NCBI RefSeq assembly: GCF_023091745.1
Contig: NW_026291808.1
Coordinates: 124,001-188,000 of the forward strand
Source of the DNA: Budorcas taxicolor
Lineage: Eukaryota > Chordata > Mammalia > Artiodactyla > Bovidae
Direction of reading: 5' to 3'
DNA length: 64,000 nt
The translations under genes were made by a program, and so were the position numbers. This document shows positions 1-11,410 of the stretch, piece by piece. The notes below the pieces were generated by a model. That model was not told where the DNA came from and made no database searches. It saw nothing but the letters and a program-made list of their open reading frames with translations. Position 1 is the first letter of the stretch. Each line of letters begins with the position of its first letter.

Positions 1-45
1 ATGCGACGGGAACGCCGGGAACTCTTTCCCGACGAAGCAGGGAAA

Positions 46-51
46 GGATCC
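46..51. other. Once-per-monomer BamHI site (GGATCC)
   Basis: GGATCC lies at offset 46-51 of nearly every monomer, which would give a ladder of about 816 bp on digestion. It is missing in monomers 37 and 41 (GGATTC) and in 50, 51 and 52 (GGCTCC), so a complete digest would also leave longer fragments from these places. Confidence 0.85.
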
Positions 52-524
52 CTCATCTAGAGCTACGAGGCGGAAACGGGGCTCCTCTGGATGTGGGCGG
101 GACCCTCGTGATTCCTCTCGAGTGGAGACGGGTATGTCGGGGAACTTCTTGATTTGCACCAAGGGTGTGAAGGAGCCTTTCGAAGTTCCAGAGGGAAGGT
201 GTGATCAGCCTCGAGACGCCTCAGCGGAAATGGGCCTCATCTCGCCTGGAGGGGAGAACCTCCTGGATTTTCTCGAGTTGCGGCAGGTCTTCTCGAGTTA
301 CGACGGGGACCTCAGGGACCCGCTCTGGTGGCCTCAGGAAAGGCCAGTCCCCATGCGAGTTGCTAGGGGACCTCTCGGGATTCCTCTCCCGTCCATGCCG
401 GGGCCTCAGTCCTTGTGTGGAGTCGGGGTCGGAACCTGAGGATTCCTCTCCAGTGTTGCCATGGATCTTGGGGTGCTTCTGAGTCTCCCCAGGGGAGTCA
501 GGCCTCGTCTCGAGTGGGGGCATG

Positions 525-659
525 CACGTGCGCTTTCCTCCCGAGCTGCAGCAGTAGTGTCACGATTCCTGTCACGTGGATCAAGGGATCTGTGGCTTTC
601 CCTCGAGGCTGTCGCTCGAGGCTTTCCCACGAGGCTTTCCCACAGGGCTGTGCCACGTG
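525..659. other. Three CACGTG palindromes per monomer
   Basis: CACGTG occurs at 525-530, 573-578 and 654-659 in monomer 1 and at the same offsets in nearly every monomer seen. Monomer 49 has lost the third (GACGTG at 39797-39802) and monomer 62 the second. CACGTG is the core E-box for bHLH factors such as USF and MYC/MAX, whose binding is blocked by CpG methylation. Binding here is only a possibility; the hexamer is short and the monomer GC-rich. Confidence 0.5.
602..654 (+). repeat. 13-bp direct repeat inside the monomer (three copies plus a partial)
   Basis: Units of 13 bp lie at 602-614, 615-627 and 628-640, followed by a decayed fourth at 641-654. The consensus is CTCGAGGCTTTCC, and the third unit begins CACGAGG. 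The block is present at the same offset in every complete monomer; only the first is annotated here. It is the most regular short repeat in the monomer and the site of the 13-bp loss in monomer 10. Confidence 0.85.
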
Positions 660-816
660 CCACCTTGGTGTGAGTCGATCCTCGGCGTGAAAGACGAGCC
701 AGTGAAGGGAAAAGAGGTTCCTCTGGAATGGACTGAGACATCTGGGGGACTCTTGGAATGGTGGCACGACCCTGGAGTTCCTCTCGCCGTTCCTGTTGAG
801 AGGGCCTCCTCTTGAG

Positions 817-1632
817 ATGCGACGGGAACGCCGGGAACTCTTTCCCGACGAAGCAGGGAAAGGATCCCTCATCTAGAGCTACGAGGCGGAAACGGGGCTC
901 CTCTGGATGTGGGCGGGACCCTCGTGATTCCTCTCGAGTGGAGACGGGTATGTCGGGGAACTTCTTGATTTGCACCAATGGTGTGAAGGAGCCTTTCGAA
1001 GTTCCAGAGGGGAGGTGTGATCAGCCTCGAGACGCCTCAGCGGAAATGGGCCTCATCTCGCCTGGAGGGGAGAACCTCCTGGATTTTCTCGAGTTGCGGC
1101 AGGTCTTCTCGAGTTACGACGGGGACCTCAGGGACCCGCTCTGGTGGCCTCAGGAAAGGCCAGTCCCCATGCGAGTTGCTAGGGGACCTCTCGGGATTCC
1201 TCTCCCGTCCATGCCGGGGACTCAGTCCTTGTGTGGAGTCGGGGCCGGAACCTGAGGATTCCTCTCCAGTGTTGCCATGGATCTTGGGGTGCTTCTGAGT
1301 CTCCCCAGGGGAGTCAGGCCTCGTCTCAAGTGGGGGCATGCACGTGCGCTTTCCTCCCGAGCTGCAGCAGTAGTGTCACGCTTCCTGTCACGTGGATCAA
1401 GGGATCTGTGGCTTTCCCTCGAGGCTGTCCCTCGAGGCTTTCCCACGAGGCTTTCCCACAGGGCTGTGCCACGTGCCACCTTGGTGTGAGTCGATCCTCG
1501 GCGTGAAAGACGAGCCGGTGAAGGGAAAAGGGGTTCCTCTGGAATGGACTGAGACATCTGGGGGACTCTTGGAATGGTGGCACGACCCTGGAGTTCCTCT
1601 CGCCGTTCCTGTTGAGAGGGCCTCCTCTTGAG
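817..1632 (+). repeat. Monomer 2 (class L2), 816 bp
   Basis: It has CTAGAGC, ACCAATGG, GGGGACTC and AAAAGGGG. A private CTCAAGTGGG replaces one CTCGAG site near 1325. Confidence 0.9.
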
Positions 1633-2448
1633 ATGCGACGGGAACGCCGGGATCTCTTTCCCGACGAAGCAGGGAAAGGATCCCTCATCTCGAGCTACGA
1701 GGCGGAAACGGGGCTCCTCTGGATGTGGGCGGGACCCTCGTGATTCCTCTCGAGTGGAGACGGGTATGTCGGGGAACTTCTTGATTTGCACCAAGGGTGT
1801 GAAGGAGCCTTTCGAAGTTCCAGAGGGGAGGTGTGATCATCCTCGAGACGCCTCAGCGGAAATGGGCCTCATCTCGCCTGGAGGGGAGAACCTCCTGGAT
1901 TTTCTCGAGTTGCGGCAGGTCTTCTCGAGTTACGACGGGGACCTCAGGGACCCGCTCTGGTGGCCTCAGGAAAGGCCAGTCCCCATGCGAGTTGCTAGGG
2001 GACCTCTCGGGATTCCTCTCCCGTCCATGCCGGGGACTCAGTCCTTGTGTGGAGTCGGGGCCGGAACCTGAGGATTCCTCTCCAGTGTTGCCATGGATCT
2101 TGGGGTGCTTCTGAGTCTCCCCAGGGGAGTCAGGCCTCGTCTCGAGTGGGGGCATGCACGTGCGCTTTCCTCCCGAGCTGCAGCAGTAGTGTCACGCTTC
2201 CTGTCACGTGGATCAAGGGATCTGTGGCTTTCCCTCGAGGCTGTCCCTCGAGGCTTTCCCACGAGGCTTTCCCACAGGGCTGTGCCACGTGCCACCTTGG
2301 TGTGAGTCGATCCTCGGCGTGAAAGACGAGCCGGTGAAGGGAAAAGGGGTTCCTCTGGAATGGACTGAGACATCTGGGGGACTCTTGGAATGGTGGCACG
2401 ACCCTGGAGTTCCTCTCGCCGTTCCTGTTGAGAGGGCCTCCTCTTGAG
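1633..2448 (+). repeat. Monomer 3, 816 bp
   Basis: It has CGGGATCTC near the start, GATCATCC, GGGGACTC and AAAAGGGG. It is almost identical to monomer 4, a sign of recent duplication. Confidence 0.9.
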
Positions 2449-3264
2449 ATGCGACGGGAACGCCGGGATCTCTTTCCCGACGAAGCAGGGAAAGGATCCC
2501 TCATCTCGAGCTACGAGGCGGAAACGGGGCTCCTCTGGATGTGGGCGGGACCCTCGTGATTCCTCTCGAGTGGAGACGGGTATGTCGGGGAACTTCTTGA
2601 TTTGCACCAAGGGTGTGAAGGAGCCTTTCGAAGTTCCAGAGGGGAGGTGTGATCATCCTCGAGACGCCTCAGCGGAAATGGGCCTCATCTCGCCTGGAGG
2701 GGAGAACCTCCTGGATTTTCTCGAGTTGCGGCAGGTCTTCTCGAGTTACGACGGGGACCTCAGGGACCCGCTCTGGTGGCCTCAGGAAAGGCCAGTCCCC
2801 ATGCGAGTTGCTAGGGGACCTCTCGGGATTCCTCTCCCGTCCATGCCGGGGACTCAGTCCTTGTGTGGAGTCGGGGCCGGAACCTGAGGATTCCTCTCCA
2901 GTGTTGCCATGGATCTTGGGGTGCTTCTGAGTCTCCCCAGGGGAGTCAGGCCTCGTCTCGAGTGGGGGCATGCACGTGCGCTTTCCTCCCGAGCTGCAGC
3001 AGTAGTGTCACGCTTCCTGTCACGTGGATCAAGGGATCTGTGGCTTTCCCTCGAGGCTGTCCCTCGAGGCTTTCCCACGAGGCTTTCCCACAGGGCTGTG
3101 CCACGTGCCACCTTGGTGTGAGTCGATCCTCGGCGTGAAAGACGAGCCGGTGAAGGGAAAAGGGGTTCCTCTGGAATGGACTGAGACATCTGGGGGACTC
3201 TTGAAATGGTGGCACGACCCTGGAGTTCCTCTCGCCGTTCCTGTTGAGAGGGCCTCCTCTTGAG
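2449..3264 (+). repeat. Monomer 4, 816 bp
   Basis: Near-copy of monomer 3. It differs by CTTGAAATGG near 3200. Confidence 0.9.
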
Positions 3265-4080
3265 ATGCGACGGGAACGCCGGGATCTCTTTCCCGACGAA
3301 GCAGGGAAAGGATCCCTCATCTCGAGCTACGAGGCGGAAACGGGGCTCCTCTGGATGTGGGCGGGACCCTCGTGATTCCTCTCGAGTGGAGACGGGTATG
3401 TCGGGGAACTTCTTGATTTGCACCAAGGGTGTGAAGGAGCCTTTCGAAGTTCCAGAGGGGAGGTGTGATCATCCTCGAGACGCCTCAGCGGAAATGGGCC
3501 TCATCTCGCCTGGAGGGGAGAACCTCCTGGATTTTCTCGAGTTGCGGCAGGTCTTCTCGAGTTACGACGGGGACCTCAGGGACCCGCTCTGGTGGCCTCA
3601 GGAAAGGCCAGTCCCCATGCGAGTTGCTAGGGGACCTCTCGGGATTCCTCTCCCGTCCATGCCAGGGCCTCAGTCTTTGTGTGGAGTCGGGGCCGGAAAC
3701 TGAGGATTCCTCTCCAGTGTGGCCATGGATCTTGGGGTGCTTCTGAGTCTCCCCAGGGGAGTCAGGCCTCGTCTCGAGTGGGGGCATGCACGTGCGCTTT
3801 CCTCCCGAGCTGCAGCAGTAGTGTCACGCTTCCTGTCACGTGGATCAAGGGATCTGTGGCTTTCCCTCGAGGCTGTCCCTCGAGGCTTTCCCACGAGGCT
3901 TTCCCACAGGGCTGTGCCACGTGCCACCTTGGTGTGAGACGATCCTCGGCGTGAAAGACGAGCCAGTGAAGGGAAAAGAGGTTCCTCTGGAATGGACTGA
4001 GACATCTGGGGGACTCTTGGAATGGTGGCACGACCCTGGAGTTCCTCTCGCCGTTCCTGTTGAGAGGGCCTCCTCTTGAG
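3265..4080 (+). repeat. Monomer 5, 816 bp
   Basis: The first half matches monomers 3-4 (CGGGATCTC, GATCATCC). The second half has CTTTGTGTGG, GGAAACTG, GTGTGGCCATGG and GTGAGACGATC, the last shared with monomer 6, so it is probably a hybrid. Confidence 0.88.
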
Positions 4081-4896
4081 ATGCGACGGGAAGGCCGGGA
4101 ACTCTTTCCCGACGAAGCAGGGAAAGGATCCCTCATCTCGAGCTACGAGGCGGAAACGGGGCTCCTCTGGATGTGGGCGGGACCCTCGTGATTCCTCTCG
4201 AGTGGAGACGGGTATGTTGGGGAACTTCTTGATTTGCACCAAGGGTGTGAATGACCCTATCGAAGCTTCAGAGCGGAGGTGTGATCAGCCTCGAGACGCC
4301 TCAGCAGAAATGGGCCTCATCTCGCCTGGAGGGGAGAACCTCCTGGATTTTCTCGAGTTGCGGCAGGTCTTCTCGAGTTACGACGGGGACCTCAGGGACC
4401 CGCTCTGGTGGCCTCAGGAAAGGCCAGTCCCCATGCGAGTTGCTAGGGGACCTCTCGGGATTCCTCTCCCGTCCAGGCCGGGGCCTCAGTCCTTGTGTGG
4501 AGTCGGGGCCGGAACCTGAGGATTCCTCTCCAGTGTTGCCATGGATCTTGGGGTGCTTCTGAGTCTCCCCAGGGGAGTCAGGCCTCGTCTCGAGTGGGGG
4601 CATGCACGTGCGCTTTCCTCCCGAGCTGCAGCAGTAGTGTCACGCTTCCTGTCACGTGGATCAAGGGATCTGTGGCTTTCCCTCGAGGCTGTCCCTCGAG
4701 GCTTTCCCACGAGGCTTTCCCACAGGGCTGTGCCACGTGCCACCTTGGTGTGAGACGATCCTCGGCGTGAAAGACGAGCCAGTGAAGGGAAAAGAGGTTC
4801 CTCTGGAATGGACTGAGACATCGGGGGGACTCTTGGAATGGTGGCACGACCCTGGAGTTCCTCTCGCCGTTCCTGTTGAGAGGGCCTCCTCTTGAG
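4081..4896 (+). repeat. Monomer 6 (class L3), 816 bp
   Basis: It has GGGAAGGCC, TATGTTGGG, GAATGACCCT, GAAGCTTCAG and CAGCAGAAA. GTCCAGGCC near 4472 is private. The GAAGCTTCAG is shared with monomer 34. Confidence 0.9.
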
Positions 4897-5712
4897 ATGC
4901 GACGGGAACGCCGGGAACTCTTTCCCGACGAAGCAGGGAAAGGATCCCTCATCTCGAGCTACGAAGCGGAAACGGGGCTCCTCTGGATGTGGGCGGGACC
5001 CTCGTGATTCCTCTCGAGTGGAGACGGGTATGTCGGGGAACTTCTTGATTTGCACCAAGGGTGTGAAGGAGCCTTTCGAAGTTCCAGAGGGGAGGTGTGA
5101 TCAGCCTCGAGACGCCTCAGCGGAAATGGGCCTCATCTCGCCTGGAGGGGAGAACCTCCTGGACTTTCTCGAGTTGCGGCAGGTCTTCTCGAGTTACGAT
5201 GGGGACCTCAGGGACCCGCTCTTGTGGCCTCAGGAAAGGCCAGTCCCCATGCGAGTTGCTAGGGGACCTCTCGGGATTCCTCTCCCGTCCATGCCGGGGC
5301 CTCAGTCCTTGTGTGGAGTCGGGGCCGGAACCTGAGGATTCCTCTCCAGTGTTGCCATGGATCTTGGGGTGCTTCTGAGTCTCCCCAGGGGAGTCAGGCC
5401 TCGTCTCGAGTGTGGGCATGCACGTGCGCTTTCCTCCCGAGCTGCAGCAGTAGTGTCACGCTTCCTGTCACGTGGATCAAGGGATCTGTGGCTTTCCCTC
5501 GAGGCTGTCCCTCGAGGCTTTCCCACGAGGCTTTCCCACAGGGCTGTGCCACGTGCCACCTTGGTGTGAGTCGATCCTCGGCGTGGAAGACGAGCCGGTG
5601 AAGGGAAAAGAGGTTCCTCTGGAATGGACTGAGACATCTGGGGGACTCTTGGAATGGTGGCACGACCCTGGAGTTCCTCTCGCCGTTCCTGTTGAGAGGG
5701 ACTCCTCTTGAG
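4897..5712 (+). repeat. Monomer 7 (class L4), 816 bp
   Basis: It has CGAAGCGG and TACGATGGGG, plus GCTCTTGTGG, the last shared with class a of the right domain. Confidence 0.9.
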
Positions 5713-6527
5713 ATGCGACGGGAACGCCGGGAACTCTTTCCCGACGAAGCAGGGAAAGGATCCCTCATCTCGAGCTACGAGGCGGAAACGGGGCTCCTCT
5801 GGATGTGGGCGGGACCCTCGTGATTCCTCTCGAGTGGAGACGGGTATGTCGGGGAACTTCTTGATTTGCACCAAGGGTGTGAAGGAGCCTTTCGAAGTTC
5901 CAGAGGTGAGGTGTGATCAGCCTCGAGACGCCTCAGCAGAAATGGGCCTCATCTCGCCTTAGGGGAGAACCTCCTGGATTTTCTCGAGTTGCGGAAGGTC
6001 TTCTCGAGTTACGACGGGGACCTCAGGGACCCGCTCTGGTGGCCTCAGGAAAGGCCAGTCCCCATGCGAGTTGCTAGGGGACCTCTCGGGATTCCTCTCC
6101 CGTCCATGCCGGGGCCTCAGTCCTTGTGTGGAGTCGGGGCCGGAACCTGAGGATTCCTCTCCAGTGTTGCCATGGATCTTGGGGTGCTTCTGAGTCTCCC
6201 CAGGGGAGTCAGGCCTCGTCTCGAGTGGGGGCATGCACGTGCGCTTTCCTCCCGAGCTGCAGCAGTAGTGTCACGCTTCCTGTCACGTGGATCAAGGGAT
6301 CTGTGGCTTTCCCTCGAGGCTGTCCCTCGAGGCTTTCCCACGAGGCTTTCCCACAGGGCTGTGCCACGTGCCACCTTGGTGTGAGTCGATCCTCGGCGTG
6401 AAAGACGAGCCGGTGAAGGGAAAAGAGGTTCCTCTGGAATGGACTGAGACATCTGGGGGACTCTTGGAATGGTGGCACGACCCTGGAGTTCCTCTCGCCG
6501 TTCCTGTTGAGAGGGCCTCCTCTTGAG
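5713..6527 (+). repeat. Monomer 8 (class L5), 815 bp
   Basis: First example of the CCTTAGGGG allele (one base shorter than CCTGGAGGGG), with GAGGTGAGG and GCGGAAGG. It resembles the b and d classes of the right domain. Confidence 0.9.
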
Positions 6528-7343
6528 ATGCGACGGGAACGCTGTGAACTCTTTCCCGACGAAGCAGGGAAAGGATCCCTCATCTCGAGCTACGAGGCGG
6601 AAACGGGGCTCCTCTGGATGTGGGCGGGACCCTCGTGATTCCTCTCGAGTGGAGACGGCTAGGTCGGGGAACTTCTTGATTTGCACCAAGGGTGTGAAGG
6701 ACCCTTTCGAAGTTCCAGAGGTGAGGTGTGATCAGCCTCGAGATGCCTCAGCGGAAATGGGCCTCATCTCGCCTGGAGGGGAGAACCTCCTGGATTTTCT
6801 CGAGTTGCGGCAGGTCTTCTCGAGTTACGACGGGGACCTCAGGGACCCGCTCTGGTGGCCTCAGGAAAGGCCAGTCCCCATGCGAGTTGCTAGGGGACCT
6901 CTCGGGATTCCTCTCCCGTCCATGCCGGGGCCTCAGTCCTTGTGTGGAGTCGGGGCCGGAACCTGAGGATTCCTCTCCAGTGTTGCCATGGATCTTGGGG
7001 TGCTTCTGAGTCTCCCCAGGGGAGTCAGGCCTCGTCTCGAGTGGGGGCATGCACGTGCGCTTTCCTCCCGAGCTGCAGCAGTAGTGTCACGCTTCCTGTC
7101 ACGTGGATCAAGGGATCTGTGGCTTTCCCTCGAGGCTGTCCCTCGAGGCTTTCCCACGAGGCTTTCCCACAGGGCTGTGCCACGTGCCACCTTGGTGTGA
7201 GTCGATCCTCGGCGTGAAAGACGAGCCGGTGAAGGGAAAAGAGGTTCCTCTGGAATGGACTGAGATATCTGGGGGACTCTTGGAATGGTGGCACGACCCT
7301 GGAGTTCCTCTCGCCGTTCCTGTTGAGAGGGCCTCCTCTTGAG
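6528..7343 (+). repeat. Monomer 9 (class f-like), 816 bp
   Basis: It has AACGCTGTG, GGCTAGGTCGG, GAAGGACCCTTT and GAGGTGAGG, the start-region combination seen again only in monomers 49-51. Confidence 0.9.
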
Positions 7344-8146
7344 ATGCGACGGGAACGCCGGGAACTCTTTCCCGACGAAGCAGGGAAAGGATCCCTCATC
7401 TCGAGCTACAAGGCGGAAACGGGGCTCCTCTGGATGTGGGCGGGACCCTCGTGATTCCTCTCGAGTGGAGACGGGTATGTCGGGGAACTTCTTGATTTGC
7501 ACCAAGGGTGTGAAGGAGCCTTTCGAAGTTCCAGAGGGGAGGTGTGATCATCCTCGAGACGCCTCAGCGGAAATGGGCCTCATCTCGCCTGGAGGGGAGA
7601 ACCTCCTGGATTTTCTCGAGTTGCGGCAGGTCTTCTCGAGTTACGACGGGGACCTCAGGGACCCGCTCTGGTGGCCTCAGGAAAGGCCAGTCCCCATGCG
7701 AGTTGCTAGGGGACCTCTCGGGATTCCTCTCCCGTCCATGCCAGGGCCTCAGTCTTTGTTTGGAGTCGGGGCCGGAACCTGAGGATTCCTCTCCAGTGTT
7801 GCCATGGATCTTGGGGTGCTTCTGAGTCTCCCCAGGGGAGTCAGGCCTCGTCTCGAGTGGGGGCATGCACGTGCGCTTTCCTCCCGAGCTGCAGCAGTAG
7901 TGTCACGCTTCCTGTCACGTGGATCAAGGGATCTGTGGCTTTCCCTCGAGGCTGTCCCTCGAGGCTTTCCCACAGGGCTGTGCCACGTGCCACCTTCGTG
8001 TGAGTCGATCCTCGGCGTGAAAGACGAGCCGGTGAAGGGAAAAGAGGTTCCTCTGGAATGGACTGAGACATCTGGGGGACTCTTGGAATGGTGGCACGAC
8101 CCTGGAGTTCCTCTCGCCGTTCCTGTTGAGAGGGCCTCCTCTTGAG
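7344..8146 (+). repeat. Monomer 10 (class L6), 803 bp
   Basis: It has GATCATCC and CTTTGTTTGG, and has lost one 13-bp unit after 7970. CACCTTCGTG near 7992 is private. Confidence 0.9.
7970..7971 (+). other. 13-bp deletion junction in monomer 10
   Basis: Monomer 10 is 803 bp. The second 13-bp unit (7958-7970) is followed at once by CACAGGGCTG, so the CACGAGGCTTTCC unit present in the other monomers is missing. Loss of exactly one direct-repeat copy indicates replication slippage or exchange between units. Confidence 0.88.
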
Positions 8147-8962
8147 ATGCGACGGGAACGCCGGGAACTCTTTCCCGACGAAGCAGGGAAAGGATCCCTC
8201 ATCTCGAGCTACGAGGCGGAAACGGGGCTCCTCTGGATGTGGGCGGGACCCTCGTGATTCCTCTCGAGTGGAGACGGGTATGTCGGGGAACTTCTTGATT
8301 TGCACCAAGGGTGTGAAGGAGCCTTTCGAAGTTCCAGAGGGGAGGTGTGATCATCCTCGAGACGCCTCAGCGGAAATAGGCCTCATCTCGCCTGGAGGGG
8401 AGAACCTCCTGGATTTTCTCGAGTTGCGGCAGGTCTTCTCGAGTTACGACGGGGACCTCAGGGACCCGCTCTGGTGGCCTCAGGAAAGGCCAGTCCCCAT
8501 GCGAGTTGCTAGGGGACCTCTCGGGATTCCTCTCCCGTCCATGCCAGGGCCTCAGTCTTTGTTTGGAGTCGGGGCCGGAACCTGAGGATTCCTCTCCAGT
8601 GTTGCCATGGATCTTGGGGTGCTTCTGAGTCTCCCCAGGGGAGTCAGGCCTCGTCTCGAGTGGGGGCATGCACGTGCGCTTTCCTCCCGAGCTGCAGCAG
8701 TAGTGTCACGCTTCCTGTCACGTGGATCAAGGGATCTGTGGCTTTCCCTCGAGGCTGTCCCTCGAGGCTTTCCCACGAGGCTTTCCCACAGGGCTGTGCC
8801 ACGTGCCACCTTGGTGTGAGTCGATCCTCGGCGTGAAAGACGAGCCGGTGAAGGGAAAAGAGGTTCCTCTGGAATGGACTGAGACATCTGGGGGACTCTT
8901 GGAATGGTGGCACGACCCTGGAGTTCCTCTCGCCGTTCCTGTTGAGAGGGCCTCCTCTTGAG
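8147..8962 (+). repeat. Monomer 11 (class L6), 816 bp
   Basis: Near-identical to monomers 12 and 13; it differs by GAAATAGGCC near 8376. Confidence 0.9.
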
Positions 8963-9778
8963 ATGCGACGGGAACGCCGGGAACTCTTTCCCGACGAAGC
9001 AGGGAAAGGATCCCTCATCTCGAGCTACGAGGCGGAAACGGGGCTCCTCTGGATGTGGGCGGGACCCTCGTGATTCCTCTCGAGTGGAGACGGGTATGTC
9101 GGGGAACTTCTTGATTTGCACCAAGGGTGTGAAGGAGCCTTTCGAAGTTCCAGAGGGGAGGTGTGATCATCCTCGAGACGCCTCAGCGGAAATGGGCCTC
9201 ATCTCGCCTGGAGGGGAGAACCTCCTGGATTTTCTCGAGTTGCGGCAGGTCTTCTCGAGTTACGACGGGGACCTCAGGGACCCGCTCTGGTGGCCTCAGG
9301 AAAGGCCAGTCCCCATGCGAGTTGCTAGGGGACCTCTCGGGATTCCTCTCCCGTCCATGCCAGGGCCTCAGTCTTTGTTTGGAGTCGGGGCCGGAACCTG
9401 AGGATTCCTCTCCAGTGTTGCCATGGATCTTGGGGTGCTTCTGAGTCTCCCCAGGGGAGTCAGGCCTCGTCTCGAGTGGGGGCATGCACGTGCGCTTTCC
9501 TCCCGAGCTGCAGCAGTAGTGTCACGCTTCCTGTCACGTGGATCAAGGGATCTGTGGCTTTCCCTCGAGGCTGTCCCTCGAGGCTTTCCCACGAGGCTTT
9601 CCCACAGGGCTGTGCCACGTGCCACCTTGGTGTGAGTCGATCCTCGGCGTGAAAGACGAGCCGGTGAAGGGAAAAGAGGTTCCTCTGGAATGGACTGAGA
9701 CATCTGGGGGACTCTTGGAATGGTGGCACGACCCTGGAGTTCCTCTCGCCGTTCCTGTTGAGAGGGCCTCCTCTTGAG
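8963..9778 (+). repeat. Monomer 12 (class L6), 816 bp
   Basis: Typical L6 copy with GATCATCC and CTTTGTTTGG and no private change noticed. Confidence 0.9.
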
Positions 9779-10594
9779 ATGCGACGGGAACGCCGGGAAC
9801 TCTTTCCCGACGAAGCAGGGAAAGGATCCCTCATCTCGAGCTACGAGGCGGAAACGGGGCTCCTCTGGATGTGGGCGGGACCCTCGTGATTCCTCTCGAG
9901 TGGAGACGGGTATGTCGGGGAACTTCTTGATTTGCACCAAGGGTGTGAAGGAGCCTTTCGAAGTTCCAGAGGGGAGGTGTGATCATCCTCGAGACGCCTC
10001 AGCGGAAATGGGCCTCATCTCGCCTGGAGGGGAGAACCTCCTGGATTTTCTCGAGTTGCGGCAGGTCTTCTCGAGTTACGACGGGGACCTCAGGGACCCG
10101 CTCTGGTGGCCTCAGGAAAGGCCAGTCCCCATGCGAGTTGCTAGGGGACCTCTCGGGATTCCTCTCCCGTCCATGCCAGGGCCTCAGTCTTTGTTTGGAG
10201 TCGGGGCCGGAACCTGAGGATTCCTCTCCAGTGTTGCCATGGATCTTGGGGTGCTTCTGAGTCTCCCCAGGGGAGTCAGGCCTCGTCTCGAGTGGGGGCA
10301 TGCACGTGCGCTTTCCTCCCGAGCTGCAGCAGTAGTGTCACGCTTCCTGTCACGTGGATCAAGGGATCTGTGGCTTTCCCTCGAGGCTGTCCCTCGAGGC
10401 TTTCCCACGAGGCTTTCCCACAGGGCTGTGCCACGTGCCACCTTGGTGTGAGTCGATCCTCGGCGTGAAAGACGAGCCAGTGAAGGGAAAAGAGGTTCCT
10501 CTGGAATGGACTGACACATCTGGGGGACTCTTGGAATGGTGGCACGACCCTGGAGTTCCTCTCGCCGTTCCTGTTGAGAGGGCCTCCTCTTGAG
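9779..10594 (+). repeat. Monomer 13 (class L6), 816 bp
   Basis: L6 copy whose tail has CTGACACATC, shared with monomer 14. Confidence 0.9.
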
Positions 10595-11410
10595 ATGCGA
10601 CGGGAACGCCGGGAACTCTTTCCCGACGAAGCAGGGAAAGGATCCCTCATCTCGAGCTACGAGGCGGAAACGGGGCTCCTCTGGATGTGGGCGGGACCCT
10701 CGTGATTCCTCTCGAGTGGAGACGGGTATGTCGGGGAACTTCTTGATTTGCACCAAGGGTGTGAAGGAGCCTTTCGAAGTTCCAGAGGGGAGGTGTGATC
10801 ATCCTCGAGACGCCTCAGCGGAAATGGGCCTCATCTCGCCTGGAGGGGAGAACCTCCTGGATTTTCTCGAGTTGCGGCAGGTCTTCTCGAGTTACGACGG
10901 GGACCTCAGGGACCCGCTCTGGTGGCCTCAGGAAAGGCCAGTCCCCATGCGAGTTGCTAGGGGACCTCTCGGGATTCCTCTCCCGTCCATGCCAGGGCCT
11001 CAGTCCTTGTGTGGAGTCGGGGCCGGAACCTGAGGATTCCTCTCCAGTGTTGCCATGGATCTTGGGGTGCTTCTGAGTCTCCCCAGGGGAGTCAGGCCTC
11101 GTCTCGAGTGGGGGCATGCACGTGCGCTTTCCTCCCGAGCTGCAGCAGTAGTGTCACGCTTCCTGTCACGTGGATCAAGGGATCTGTGGCTTTCCCTCGA
11201 GCCTGTCCCTCGAGGCTTTCCCACGAGGCTTTCCCACAGGGCTGTGCCACGTGCCACCTTGGTGTGAGTCGATCCTCGGCGTGAAAGACGAGCCGGTGAA
11301 GGGAAAAGAGGTTCCTCTGGAATGGACTGACACATCTGGGGGACTCTTGGAATGGTGGCACGACCCTGGAGTTCCTCTCGCCGTTCCTGTTGAGAGGGCC
11401 TCCTCTTGAG
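10595..11410 (+). repeat. Monomer 14, 816 bp
   Basis: It has GATCATCC like L6 but CCTTGTGTGG. Its second half has CCTCGAGCC, common in later monomers, and CTGACACATC. Confidence 0.9.

Larger units (their letters stand above)
1..816 (+). repeat. Monomer 1 (class L1-like), 816 bp
   Basis: It has CTAGAGC (XbaI TCTAGA at 56-61), CACGATTCC and GTCGCTCG as in monomers 20, 24 and 30, but keeps CCTTGTGTGG. The GAGGGAAGG near 191 is private; most other monomers have GAGGGGAGG or GAGGTGAGG. Confidence 0.9.

Noticed and set aside
485..497. Dyad CTCCCC-A-GGGGAG as a hairpin or terminator
   Set aside because: A one-base loop cannot fold stably as a hairpin. There is no T tract, and terminators of that kind are not expected in a mammalian satellite.
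651..675. CTCF-like site at GCCACCTTGGTG
   Set aside because: It has an extra base compared with the GCCnCCTnGTGG core and lacks the wider motif. It would need a matrix score and ChIP data.
406..978. 190-codon minus-strand open frame recurring in most monomers
   Set aside because: It spans a monomer junction, overlaps other open frames in several phases on both strands, and has low-complexity Arg/Ser/Pro-rich translation typical of GC-rich non-coding repeats. Base changes and the one-base alleles show no sign of frame constraint. No domain is recognisable.
812..1255. 147-codon plus-strand frame starting at TTG
   Set aside because: It is cut to 84 codons in every 815-bp monomer by the CCTTAGGGG allele, so the frame is not conserved. 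It is a by-product of the satellite sequence.
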